DNA from: Gnetum montanum
Taxonomy: Eukaryota; Streptophyta; Gnetopsida; Gnetales; Gnetaceae
Direction: 5' to 3'
Length of the DNA stretch: 64,000 nucleotides
NCBI GenBank assembly: GCA_015680685.1
Contig: MNCI01014708.1
Span: 1,703 to 65,702 of the forward strand
The position numbers and the translations under genes were made by a program. The notes under the pieces are model-generated. The model did no database searches. It was not told the origin of the DNA and saw only the letters and a list, made by a program, of their open reading frames with translations. Positions 20,666 to 31,713 of this stretch are shown one piece after another (position 1 is the stretch's first letter; each line of letters opens with the position of its first letter).

Positions 20666-22200
20666 TGTAACACCTAAAACATTTGGTGCTAGAAAACCAA
20701 AGATTTCATAGCAAAATAGTTTAACTTCAAATCCCACGGGTCTTAAGGAAAGGATCCAAAGCACGCTATATGGTCTTGTTGATTACCCAAGGACTTATAA
20801 TTTTTAAAACAATGCAAATAGATTTAATTGTAAATGCAGATCTAAATCTAGAGAAATAGAAAATAAACTTGCACTGAATAAATGAACTACAAATTTTTAT
20901 TAAAATAATAAATTATTTGGAGAAACAAAATTTGGATGAGTACAAATTTATGTTCTTCAAATGCACAAATAGCCAAACAAAGAATGCTTGAAGCTAAATG
21001 AAGCCAGCAGAGTGTGTCCTGTAGTTGACTTCACTCTTTAGACATTCCAAATTTTGCTCCTAAAGCTCTTTACTCTCTCTCTAGCACTAGATCTTTGCTA
21101 TAGGTGGTGGAATGGTTACTGGACTTCTAGTGAATCTGCACTACTTGGAAAGTCTCTAGTTCAAGTTGAATGCAAATTTCCCAAAAGTGCTTTTAATGTG
21201 ATCAACTTTAATATAAATAGTCCAATGGTGTCATGATTCGTTGCTGCATATTTTTGCCATGATTGCTAACAAATTACATATGTTTGCAAGTCTTCTATCT
21301 CTAACATATTTATTGAATTTGAAAATTTTGATGGTTTTTACACTGGCTTCATTTGCTATCTAGTGTAAAAATTCAATGCCCAAATTTATACATTGGTTGT
21401 GCAGGCTTCTCAACATAAAAACAAAGCCCAAAAATTTATAAGTTGGTTGCAAGTGGTTCTAGCATATAAATTGCTATGGCCAATATAAAAACTAAGAAAA
21501 ACCCAAATTTGGTGGTTTCCAAGGCATTTTCAACCTTCCCAAGCATGGGTGTATGATAAAAACAACCTTTTTCACCTAGAAAGTGAGGCATTCATAACTT
21601 ATAAAGAATTTTTTATCCTCCATAAGCTAAGATGTGTGATATTGTAGCCTATGAACTGCAAATTTCACATTTTAAGATAAAAAAACTATCTCAAATTCCA
21701 ATGATTAAGGTCATAATGCCAAGTATTGGGAGAAATAAGGTAGTTGTATCTACCATTATTTTTACATCAAGTTACAAATGGTTTTGCTCATGGGTTGCAA
21801 CATGAATTTTCTTTGTGGTGTTTTAGACCTTATCACCTAGTAGCCTATATATCCTTTCTAGAACTTGAAATATTTTACTCTTTTCATTTTTACTTATTTT
21901 GATTTTTTGATTTTCACTTGATCTTGTTTTCTTTTGACTATGTGTAGAAGACTCTCATTGACCTCATGTCAAGGCATGGATTTGACTTTTCTCATATCTT
22001 CCACATTCAAAAACTAATGGAACATAGAAAACATAAGCTCTTATGGCATCCATGATACAACATGACTACAAGGTTGCTTGCACTAAGTAAGAATTGAATA
22101 TTGTACTATCAAAAATGAGCTAAGAAAAATGGTTGCATATGAAGTAGCCCATGGTTTAGGACCTTTGTAGCCCAAACTAAATCTTCCCATCAAGTTCACT
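20666..22200 (+). repeat. Possible LTR, right end unresolved
   Basis: Starts TGTAACACCTAAAACA, like many plant gypsy LTR starts. A TATAAATA box at about 21211 on the plus strand supports transcription towards the plus-strand gag remnant that begins near 22230. No second copy and no clear primer site were found, so the right boundary is a guess. Confidence 0.35.
21209..21218 (+). promoter_or_regulatory. TATA box
   Basis: AATATAAATA on the plus strand in a possible LTR. Placement about 540 bases after the LTR start would give a normal U3 length. Confidence 0.4.
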
Positions 22201-22229
22201 CCATCTGAGCAAGCCACACTAGTAGAGTA

Positions 22230-24850
22230 TCTAATTACTAGGAATGAGATCTAGGCCATGGAAAGCACTATTGGAGAACATCTCATTGGGAATCCCAACA
22301 TTAATGTTGGTAAGATAAAGTACGTGTTTTATGAATAAAATAGTGAGCAAAGTGGGAACATCAGTGTACATGATGATGATAAGGAGGAACCTCTACACAT
22401 CTCTCTTCCCTTGAATCCTTTTCATCCATAACATAGTCACACTATACAACATGTGAACCTCATTAGTTCTACCAATCCATTCCTTATTTTCATACCTCAA
22501 GATGTTTCCACTTCATTACCTATTTCAATTAATCCTACTACTACAGTTCCATCTATAACCAACATGTCTCTCACCTATAGTCTATTTCCAAACATTGTTG
22601 TGCTTAACCCTACTTTTCTAGCACTGTTTCAAAGCATTAATCCACCTTTTAATCCATTTCAGTCCTTACCACATGCAATCCCAATGCAATAATCCCAAGT
22701 TCCCATATCATTTTCATCTTTCTTGCATCAAATATCCCAACACATTGTTGTAACATCACTACCTAAGCCTATTAATATAGCTACTATCCAACCTACTATA
22801 CCCACTTACAACCTAGCCTTGCAACTACCTCCATTTCATCCTTACCTAGGGTTCCTTCAAAATTAATGATATTGCTACAAGACCTTTCTACCAAGTTACA
22901 AGAAAATGAAGACCAAACTTAAAAAGCCACTACATTACATGGGGATAGTCTTGTTGTGTCACTAGCTCATCTTTTTATGGATCCCATTAGCCCCTTAATT
23001 CTACTAGCTCAAGTCTCCAAGGATGTCTCATTTCTCAATTTCACTAAGTATAATGGGGAATCTAATCCCAAGAATCATGTTATTACTTTTCATAATGAAT
23101 GCATGCTTCTAGCTAGTTACACACATACAATACTTTGTATTTTTTCTAACTTCCTAATAAGAAGGACTCTTGAGTGGTATCAGTCACTCCTCTATAGTTC
23201 CATCACATTACTTGAGTAGCTATTAACATTACTATAGAAAGATTCAAGTCCAACATTGTCAAGGGTGGTACCTTGAAGCTCCTTATCATCAAACAAGCCC
23301 ATAATGAATTCATCTTTAAGTTTATCTCTAGATGGAAATTTGCCTCAATGGAGCTTACACATCCTTTACTTGATGATTAGTTGTTAGATATCTTTGAGGG
23401 AGCAGTTAATGACTATGTTAGGGGTGAATTAGTCTATCCTAGATCACTTAGTGTCCATGATGCCATTACTTAGGTTAAACACATTTAGAAGGTTACCATC
23501 CAATGAAATGATCTAGAATGGATAAGTTTTTGCAACAAGACAAATAATATGACCAATAAAGATAAGTGCTCGAAGGATGCACGTTAAATGGTGGCATCTA
23601 TGGATCAACCTACCACAAGTGCATTACCTAATAATAATAATAATGTTGGAAATAAGAAGCCAAATGCTAGACCTAATGAAAATGAATAGAAAATGTTCAA
23701 TAATGGGAAAATGATGCTACAAAGAGATACATCAAAATATGACAAATTTCCTATGACATACACTCAATTGTATAACATGCTATTAAATGAGGGGCACTCA
23801 ACTTCAAAGTAGATGTTAGAACAAACGAGAGTCCATTTTTAAAGGCTTACAACCTTGGCAATTGATCCTTCCCAACACATGGAAAATGATCCATCAATGC
23901 CTAAGTGGTATAATCCTAATAATTTTTGTTATTACCATCAAGTTATGAGCCATGACATAGAGGATTATAACATTCTCGAAGATGATGTATAAGTACTTGT
24001 CGAAAAAGGGAAAATTGTGTCTAACAGTCCTATATAACATAGCAACCAAAACATGCAAATCCTCCAAGATCTTTTGAATGTCCATTGAAGAAGGATCTTT
24101 GCATTTCACTTAGATAACAATGTAAATTGTCCAAAATCACCCTCTGTGATTCAGTTGGGACACTTTCAGAGCAATTCTTACACACCTCCCTAGTTAAACC
24201 AACCAAAGTTTAAAAAAGTATTCAATTATTAATCTTCCATGAAATGGAACTACTTTCTCATCTTCCTCCCAGGATGTTGGTCAAGCTCCCTTTGTCATTG
24301 ACTTAACCCCTCATCATGTTGAAGAATGCACCCATTCCAATTCCTCTTTTTTTTTTATGTTTCATCTTCTTAAAGAAATAATCTTCCTTTGCCAACTCCA
24401 TGTAAGCTTGTTGATTTTCCTGTAGTTTTACCCTATGCTATTTCTTCCCATGCAGTACCATTTTCCCCTCCTAGGTCATCTAAATGTCCTTTACTCCCTA
24501 CTCCTTCCTCACTTATCAAAGTCCTAATAAGAACATACAAGGAAGCTAAGTAGGACAAAGAAAAAGACAAGGAGCAAGCACCCAAGTAGGCTATTTCAAA
24601 CAAGAAAAAGGTTTTGTTCCAAGTAGACTAGGGTTTAACTCTTGCATCTTTGATAGTTATTCAGGATCCTACACTAATAAGTGTTGTCCCTCACACATTG
24701 GTAGTCAAGGAAGTCATAGCTAGGGGTAAAGCCTTTCTTCAAATTGCTATTTTCATGAAGTCAAAAGGACCCAACCTTTTCCTTTTTGACTTCATTTCAA
24801 TATCTAAGGAACATCTCTTATGATTGGAGTTTCTCAAATCAATCATAGTT
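22230..24850 (+). pseudogene. Gypsy gag remnant (Tat/Ogre-like), plus strand
   Basis: A Pro/Ser/Thr-rich leader (22453-22690) is followed by degraded Gag core: FTKYNGESNPKNHVITFHNE and RRTLEWYQSLLYSSI (22956-23219) match the K.DG..NP..H...F...C and AL.WY..LP.GSI pattern. Near 23740-23990 come PMTYTQLYNMLL and FCYYHQVMSHDIEDY, the C.[FY]H...GHD..DC pattern with the last Cys changed to Tyr. After about 24430 the frame is Lys-rich and then unrecognised. It is the same type as the minus-strand remnant at 17592-19480, in head-to-head orientation. Confidence 0.65.
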
Positions 24851-25898
24851 CCATCTAATATCTGTTATTATATTTTGGTCATAGTATGGAGCAAAAAATT
24901 ATATTTTTATCTCAATCAGAAAAATTTTCATGAGCCCATTTTATGAAGCACAAATGCAACCTTTTGAAAGTGTGACAATGGTTTCATTTAGGAATAATTG
25001 AAATAGTGGCATAATGTTTAGCTAATGAGAATTTTTCAGATATTTGAAAGTGTAAACAAGAGTTAAAATGACCATTTCAATTATTCACTTGATGAAATTG
25101 GTCATAAAGCATTTTTCCTAGTTTATCAAATGGGATTCAAGTTATTTATCCCAGTTCATGGAAGCATAAATCAAATCTAGACATTGGAAAATTCCTACTT
25201 TTTAGCCAAAAAGTTTGTTAAGAAGTGCAAATAACCAAAATAGGAAGAAAAGCTATGAATGGATTTTCAAATTAGGATAAACCTGGTTTCCTCCATTTCA
25301 TGTTATAAAATAGGCTAAGTATGGCCTATTTAAATATTATATTTTGGCATTTGATAAAGTGTAGGCTAGGCAAATTTATTTTTTATAATGACATAAACAT
25401 CAAGGTTACAAAATGCACCTAGAGTATTGATGTAATCATTCAAATTCATATTGACCTATTTGGTAATACAGGGTAAAGACCATTTATTTTAATCCATAGG
25501 AAAGAATAGTAAAAAGGTCAACTTGGGAGAATTGACCTATATATTACTATGAAATGGAACAAATCCATTTAATCAAAAATGGACCAGAGGACATTTATCC
25601 TCTTTCAGTATTGTACAAAGGAGGAGACATACATAACCAAATTAAAAAATAAAAAAGGAATCTATCCTAGTTTAAGCATTTCATAAAAAGGACAAAATGA
25701 AGACCTATGACTTCTTCGACACAAAGCTCAAAATGGAAAAAATGGCCACTCTTTCATCTTCCAAATGGAATGAATGTGGCATGATCCATTTTAGGCATAG
25801 AACACAAATTGAAATTGTAAAAATGGTCATGCACCTATTTCCAAAATGGAATGAACATAATATGCCACATTATATAGCACTTTGGCATGTATTATTGG
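24851..25898. other. LTR-like noncoding DNA rich in CCATTT/AAATGG words
   Basis: No coding frame is convincing. The words CCATTT and AAATGG recur in both orientations, for example near 25072, 25131, 25553 and 25765. A similar texture occurs at 29740-30300. I read both as U3-type LTR sequence of one family, but boundaries are not visible. Confidence 0.35.
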
Positions 25899-26157
25899 AC
25901 TAGCTTTTATATATATTTATATATTTATATATAAATTGGTCGAGATGATTTTAAAAAAANNNNNNNNNNNNNNNNNNNNNNNNNNNNNNNNNNNNNNNNN
26001 NNNNNNNNNNTAAGTTGGGTAAGTGGTAGAGAAACAGAGGAGGGATGAGTGATTCCATTTTTAGTTATCTTGTTACCTCGTTCAGTAGTCGGGCTTGGTT
26101 AACATCATTTTTTTAAAAATTATCTCAGCCAATATATATATATATATATAAGCTAGT
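25899..26157. mobile_element. Palindromic (foldback or MITE-like) element around a gap
   Basis: The left end ACTAGCTTTTATATATATTT and the right end, whose last bases are TATATAAGCTAGT, are inverted copies over about 50 bp, continuing inward as TTGGTCGAGATGATTTTAAA on the left and the complement of TTTTTAAAAATTATCTCAGCC on the right. The loop holds the run of N. A TA dinucleotide flanks the GCTT...AAGC core, which would fit a TA duplication, but the palindrome makes the true ends uncertain. No coding capacity. Confidence 0.65.
25960..26010. other. Assembly gap (51 N)
   Basis: Unsequenced run inside the loop of the palindromic element; its length may be a placeholder. Confidence 0.95.
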
Positions 26158-26963
26158 GAAGAGGTTTTGCGGGCTATGAGTAGAATTTAATTTTTTTTTT
26201 AAGTTATCATCACTATTTGCATTCCAAATAATATATATTGGTAAACATAAATTGGTTAAAATAAAAGTTTATATATTTCGTATATGTTGATAAAGGAATA
26301 CATTGCATAATTATTGCAACAAACATTACAGATTTGTATAATATGATTGAGCAAAAGGCAAAATACAATGATAAGTGTGAATTTAATATACCTAATCCTC
26401 GAATTGAGCAAAATGAACTTCCTGTGCAATTCTACTTGGAGATGTTTAGCATCTGAAATTTTTGTATATCTTTGCACATGGAAAGGAGGATGAATCTTTA
26501 AAGAATCAATGGTCTTGACTCTAGATAATGAAAAAACATTAGACCTGTAAGTTCTCTTGTGTAGTGGTTTTGTAGGCTAAGAGTAGAATTTAATTTTTTT
26601 TTATTTTTTAAGTTATCATCATTATTTGCATTCCAAATAATATATATTGGTAAACATAAATTGGTTAAAATAAAAGTTTATATATTTCGTATATGTTGAT
26701 GAAAGAATACATTACACAATTATTGCAACAAACATTACAGAGATGTATAATTGGATTGAGCAAAAGGAAAAATATTATAATAAGTGTGAACTCAATATGT
26801 CTAATTCTCCAACTGAGCAAAACAAACTTCTTATGCAATTCTACTTTGGAGATGTTTAGCATCTGAAATCTTTCTGTATCTTTGCACATGAAAAGAAGGA
26901 TGAATCTTTAAAGAATCAATGGTCTTGACTCCAGATAATGCAACAAACGTTAGACCCATAACT
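26158..26963 (-). repeat. Tandem duplication, about 403-bp unit, of a helicase 3' end
   Basis: Two head-to-tail copies: shared strings such as GAGTAGAATTTAAT start at 26178 and 26581, a 403-bp step. Each includes the last codons of the PIF1-like frame plus about 300 bp of AT-rich downstream sequence. The copies differ by scattered substitutions and small indels. The copy nearer the helicase body (26561-26963) is the parental position; the other is cut off from the gene. Confidence 0.85.
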
Positions 26964-27172
26964 TCTCTTGAACCAATGTGAATAATAGCCTTATCTAGTG
27001 TCATTCTTTGAGACTTATGAATAGTCATGGCCCATGCCAACTGTAATGGTGACTGACGAGATGCTCCTTGGATCATAGGTACAATTGGCACATGATGAGA
27101 ATTACCATTATCAAAGGCACATCCGATGTAGGAGCCAAAATCAACAATAATGTATANGTAATAAATATTCAT
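26831..27172 (-). pseudogene. PIF1-like/Helitron helicase C-terminal fragment
   Basis: On the minus strand the frame reads PLQLAWAMTIHKSQRMTLDK, then HIGSREVMGLTFVALSGVKT and ends with FHVQRYRKISDA. These are superfamily 1 helicase motifs V and VI in the PIF1 group (LAWA.TIHKSQG.TL and G..FVALSRV), as found in Helitron RepHel proteins and in cellular PIF1 helicases. The motif VI Arg of the S-R-V triplet is Gly here and the Gly after KSQ is Arg. Nothing upstream (above 27172) continues the helicase. The N-terminal Rep domain needed to prove a Helitron is absent, so a PIF1 gene fragment is equally possible. Confidence 0.8.
27157..27157. other. Single ambiguous base
   Basis: An isolated N at the point where helicase similarity ends and the 114-bp repeat region begins. 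Confidence 0.7.
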
Positions 27173-27197
27173 TATTACCCACGTCAGGCCCTACACT

Positions 27198-27448
27198 TGA
27201 GGGAATACGAAGAGATGAATGAGGAGCCCAAGGGTTGGGGAGTGTCAATTAAATAGAGATTCATCTCCCCTGTAGTGACTCTTTGGCTCCCTTAGATGTC
27301 GTGTGTTCATGTGAGGGAATACAAAGAAATGAATGAGAAGCTTAGGGGTTAGGGGACATTAATCGAGTAGAGATTCAACTCCCTTGCATTGATTCTTTAG
27401 CTCCCATGCATGTGGCGCATGCAGGTGAGGGAATACGAAGAGATCAAA
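27198..27448 (+). repeat. 114-bp tandem repeat, two units plus a partial third
   Basis: TGAGGGAATAC[GA]AAGA starts at 27198, 27312 and 27426, an exact 114-bp step. Each unit goes on with GAATGAG[GA]AGC, an internal GATTCA[AT]CTCCC and a GA[CT]TCTTT[GA]GCTCCC segment. The third unit is broken after about 23 bp. Confidence 0.9.
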
Positions 27449-28010
27449 CTAAATTGGCACTGTAACATATATTTGTAATGCATATTCATTTATGGAGATA
27501 TAAAAAATCATGTTACAAATGCATAAATAATGTTATTATTATATCAAAAGCTTTTGTATATTGACATTATTGTTACAATGGACAAAATATGAATGATGCT
27601 AACACCTCATTCATAATTATTATATTATAATTATTTTGGAATCCAATAAATGTTATGAGATTATTATAATTAGAGAAATAATCCATAATTATAATCTGAG
27701 ATATTATAGATTATAAGATTCATTTGAACACTAAACATTTCATAATAAATAAAGCCAATATATGATGAAATATTACTCATAATCCATAATTTTAGAGATA
27801 TTATTTATTCATTCATAATGCTAACGCATAATGATTATATCTCGGTTAGCATTATCCATAAGATATATATAATGAAATGATTATAAATAACTGACTTTAT
27901 GTATGATGAAATGTTTATAATCATTATATATAATCATTTATGTTTATGATTATAACTATATCATTATATATAGCTGAGATTATGAAAAAACAAGATAAAT
28001 ATAATCATTG
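27449..28010. repeat. AT-rich low-complexity insertion inside the tandem repeat
   Basis: About 560 bp dominated by ATAAT, TTATAAT and ATATATA words with many short palindromes. It splits the third 114-bp unit, whose later part (GGCTCCCCTACAATGACTC) reappears at 28011-28045. Clear terminal repeats or duplication were not identified. Confidence 0.65.
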
Positions 28011-28045
28011 GCTCCCCTACAATGACTCTTTGGCTAGGGAAGATT
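28011..28045 (+). repeat. Remainder of the third 114-bp repeat unit
   Basis: GGCTCCCCTACAATGACTCT and TTGGCT match the unit interior at about 27268-27295. Confidence 0.75.
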
Positions 28046-29170
28046 TATAAATAATTGGTTATTTATGATTATGGCAAGACATGTGCATTGGTAGAGAGCT
28101 CGTCGCGATTTTCCTTGGCATTAGCTAGGATCATCACAGCATGATCTTGTCGGAGATCTTCCTAGGGTCTAGGCTGCCAGAGGTGTAGAAGTTCTCATTT
28201 TTAAAATTTACTAGGTTAACAACCATATGATCCATTAGATTCCATCAATCAAAGAATATGTACATAAAGGAAAGGCCTCATAGCATGCGAGAAGGTAAAA
28301 AGAAATTATCAAATTTGAACTCTTTAAGTCCTCCCAATAAGCAGGAAAAATTGTTAAAATTACGACCGTAGTCAGGCCAACATCTCAAATTGGCTAATAA
28401 TTTCCATGTGCTAGCAAAAATGCTAATGCTTTTGCATTTTATTAAAATGCATATTGCAAACGAAAAAGCAATCACAATCATAACAACTAAATGCATTTAC
28501 TCCATGGTAACTGCTGAATTTCAAAGCACAACCATAGAAATGATAAAACCTACACAAGATATACAATGAGATAAAGAGAAAATGAACTTACAAATGTTCC
28601 TTTACATTGAAAAAGGGTGTAGCAAAAGAAAATTACTCAAGATAGTAGCAGAAAATTAGAATTTCAGAATTCCCTGCCACTCTAGAAAGCATTGAAAAAA
28701 GAACAGAACCAAACTTTGGAACGTTTTTGCATTGAGAATGCAAATGTATAGGAAGACATGCTAAGTACTAATGATAGAAGAGCTCAACTTGAAGTGAAAC
28801 TATGAAAATTGCAAAAAAATCATCAAAATGTAATGTTCAACACGTTACAATTCACTATACAAAATTAACAAAAACACACATAAAAAAACTAGCAGAAAGT
28901 TTGTTTCTAGAAAGAGATTCCAATAACCAAAGGCTATTGTTGACACAGAAACTTCAGAAGACCCTTCCTCTCAAGTTGTAGCTTCAACTATAGCCATTGT
29001 CGTCTTTTCTTGAATGCCTCTGACTCTACCCCTCATCTTGCCCCTACCTGGAAAATTTTATGCTTAAAACATACATTCAAACAAAGCTACTCAAGAAACA
29101 TATTGACCTAATTCATATATAAATTTTATCCAAAAAAAAAAGAAACCTAAATGAAGGGATCTTTTAGCTA
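28046..29170. other. Noncoding stretch, nothing recognised
   Basis: Mixed AT-rich sequence. A short minus-strand frame at 28278-28496 and a small basic segment near 28985-29047 have no family resemblance. No repeat boundaries seen. Confidence 0.4.
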
Positions 29171-29662
29171 TTATAACAAAAATTGTATTATGATTGTCGA
29201 TGATGTGTGCATGTCATGGCCCTCAGTGTTAAGCAAGGATGCAGCAAGGGTTGATTGGCCTACTGCCTTATTGCTGCCTTGGTTGAAGAAGCACATGTTG
29301 ATGAGCTTGTTATTGTAGCTAAAGCATAGGCCACCATCGTAGGTGCCTTTCCAGTGCTCTGGCAGAGCTCTGAAGCTAGCATTATCAAAGCTGGTTCGGT
29401 TGGACCAGGTGGCCTGCAATAGCAGTTGCAAACGGAGACAGAGACAGAATGGAAATGGAATTCTCATTCCCATCCCCATCCCCATTCTGCATTTGGTTGC
29501 ATTTGGCCTTTTTATGTGTGCAACAAAAATATGAAAAGTTATGGCACTTTGGTTTACATTCTGCACAATGGGAATACGAAAAAGTGTGGCTCTTCGGTTC
29601 ATATTTTTTTCCATTTCATGGGATCTTATGTGGTGCGTGATGTGGAGGGTGACAAAATGCAC
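29171..29662 (-). other. Unrecognised 163-codon open frame
   Basis: The longest uninterrupted minus-strand frame in this part of the window. The C-terminal half (RALPEHWKGTYDGG, LCFSYNNKLINMCFFNQGS) looks protein-like; the N-terminal half translates the simple CCCATCCC-rich stretch at 29459-29488 and is probably not real. No domain is recognised, no neighbour suggests a role, and chance openness is possible. Confidence 0.25.
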
Positions 29663-29739
29663 TCCCCTCCCCCCTATCCTAGGAGACGAGTTGGCCTCTC
29701 GGCCAAAATAAGGATTGAAATCAAAATATGAATTAGGGA

Positions 29740-30435
29740 AAAATCATTTTGTCCTATTTTTGAAGTAAGCCATTTTGCTTCCATCCCAGCTGTAAAAATC
29801 AACACAAATTTAAACGTTGCACATAAATTGAAATCGGAGAAATGTCTACGAATCCACTTCTCAAATGGATCAAATTCGATTTATTCTAGTTCATCAACAA
29901 AGGGAGGTGTAGCCATGTGGCATTGACAAGATAGAATATTTTCATGTTAGAGAAGGCCAATTCATACCAAGCATCATAAAAGGCTGAAATGGGACAGCTG
30001 AGCTTTATTCCAACTCACAAGTAGGACAAAGTGAGTTTGTCCCTTTTCAGACTTAAGAATGACATATAATAATCCAACCTGAAATTTGAAATGGAAGAAA
30101 TCAGCTAGAAGACACTTGTGAAGTGGGATAAAACCATTTCAACCCAGAAACGGTGATGATACCATGAAAAAAATGGCCATAATATATCTTTTATAAATGG
30201 GATTAAAATTAAATTGGTATAAAGCATTCAAGGAAACGACCAGGATAGATATGAATCATATCAGGAAGTGGCCTGAAGAAGATTGTATTAATGAGTTTTC
30301 ATGATACATAAATTCCTAGAATAAGTACGGAAACCATCCCTGTAAGAAAATTAAGAATACATCATCTGTAGAGAACAAAGCAATAGAGAATTTACAAGAA
30401 ATAAAATAGCGCAGTGAATAGGCCAAGCTTCCACC
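29740..30435. other. LTR- or leader-like noncoding DNA with CCATTT words
   Basis: Repeats the CCATTT/AAATGG texture of 24851-25898 (for example near 29772, 29872, 30093, 30145 and 30197). It leads directly into the decayed frame at 30436, as an LTR plus leader would. No LTR ends could be fixed. Confidence 0.35.
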
Positions 30436-31029
30436 ATGCCTAAGAAAGTTGTGAGAGCCAAGGACTAGATAAATCTCTTGTTTGAGGATATCCTAGTCCA
30501 AGTGTTTTTAGAAAATTTGCAGAGTTTTGGCCTCTCCATTTTCGAGCTAAGACGATGGGTTGATTCTACTAGTGATATGTAGCCGCAAGACCTTGAGGAA
30601 GAAGATCTAAAATCACGCTTTTATTATGATGAAGACCATGATTTTGTATAGTAATTTCAGATACAAGACTTCAGTGATGCACAGGAATGGAAGGATTTCT
30701 ATTAGAACACAGGCAGGCATAAAATTGGTTTTAGACCCAGGGCTAATTTAATAAAGGATGTTGTAAATAGCGTCGTCACTAAAACCAAGTATAGTAGAAA
30801 TTACCTACAGATGAAATAGAGGCCAGATTAGTTGATAGACCTTAGTCTAGCTGGAAATTACGAATTATATGGAGTGCCATTACCCAGTCAAAATAAATAG
30901 GGGATTCATGAGGGATATAACATAGCAATGGCTGAGCGAATTTCTAGCAAGCATACAAGAGCTTCATCTTTCAGGAGCCAGAATCTCCACTTTTTTTGGC
31001 TACAGGAATTCTCTCCTGTCCTTCAATGA
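30436..31029 (+). pseudogene. Decayed unrecognised ORF of 197 codons
   Basis: From an ATG at 30436 a single frame runs to a TGA at 31027 with eight internal stops, seven of them TAG, and no frameshift. The conceptual product is acidic in the middle (PQDLEEEDLKSRFYYDEDHD) and basic later (KIGFRPRANLIKD). No zinc knuckle, RT or protease motif is present. The preserved frame with point-mutation stops points to a once-functional protein, perhaps an extra ORF or Gag of the element whose LTR-like DNA precedes it. I do not recognise the family. Confidence 0.4.
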
Positions 31030-31700
31030 ACTTAGGTTCTTCCATCATATTTTCATTGCTGCATTGAATACTTGCTCTGGGTCAAATATTTCAAGAGTTT
31101 CAGTCCAACATCTAAAAGTCATTGTAGTTGTAGAAAACAATAAGCCCTTTAATCTTGTCTTTTTCCTAAATTCTTAACTACAAATGAAAACTACTGAAAC
31201 CATGGCCAAGCAAACCCAGTTTACTCTGAGGTCATTTTTGTTAGCTCACATTTTGGCCACTATTCCAAGTCTATAAAGGTTTAGTTCTATTTTTTTTTAG
31301 TATAATTTAGAAAGACAGGAAAATAGAAGATGGCCTTGATATGATCTTTATTATGTCATTTATCACAAAGATTATTTAGATGCATAGAATATGGGATTTT
31401 TTTATGAATATTGTATATCAAGTCTTGCATAGAGATCTATAGTCAGTACCAAATATATAGTCAATCACAAAGATGCATACAAATCTCATGCAATCTCTCT
31501 TTATCTCTCTCTTATGCACTACTCACACAAAACATGCAAACAAAACCATTGTTTATCTATTATAAGATAAAGACTTAAGGAAAATTTTCTCCATGATTAA
31601 CTTAAAGATCCTTGGATATTTCCAATCTTGATCTCATGTTCTCATCTATTTCCCATCCTAGAATTATCATATCAAGACTTTTCACAATTGAATAAAATGT
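31030..31700. other. Noncoding stretch
   Basis: AT-rich, with a short CT-rich run near 31495-31515. Nothing recognised. Confidence 0.4.
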
Positions 31701-31713
31701 CTAAAGACTTGAT

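Noticed and set aside
20641-20666. Minus-strand primer site next to TGTAACACC
   Set aside because: The bases do not match a known primer site well, and the TATA box at 21211 points to the plus strand.
26158-27172. Complete Helitron
   Set aside because: No Rep domain, TC start or CTRR hairpin could be fixed; only the helicase end is supported.
28080-28120. tRNA-like words (GGTAGAGAGCTCGTC)
   Set aside because: No acceptor stem, T loop or CCA-side complement could be found, so no tRNA is called.
28985-29050. Possible minus-strand exon with Arg/Gly-rich codons after a TTTTCCAG acceptor
   Set aside because: Only about 25 codons, no neighbouring exons and no recognised family.
29430-29530. CCCATCCC repeat as a CRISPR or satellite array
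   Set aside because: Too short and irregular; a simple-sequence stretch in a plant genome.
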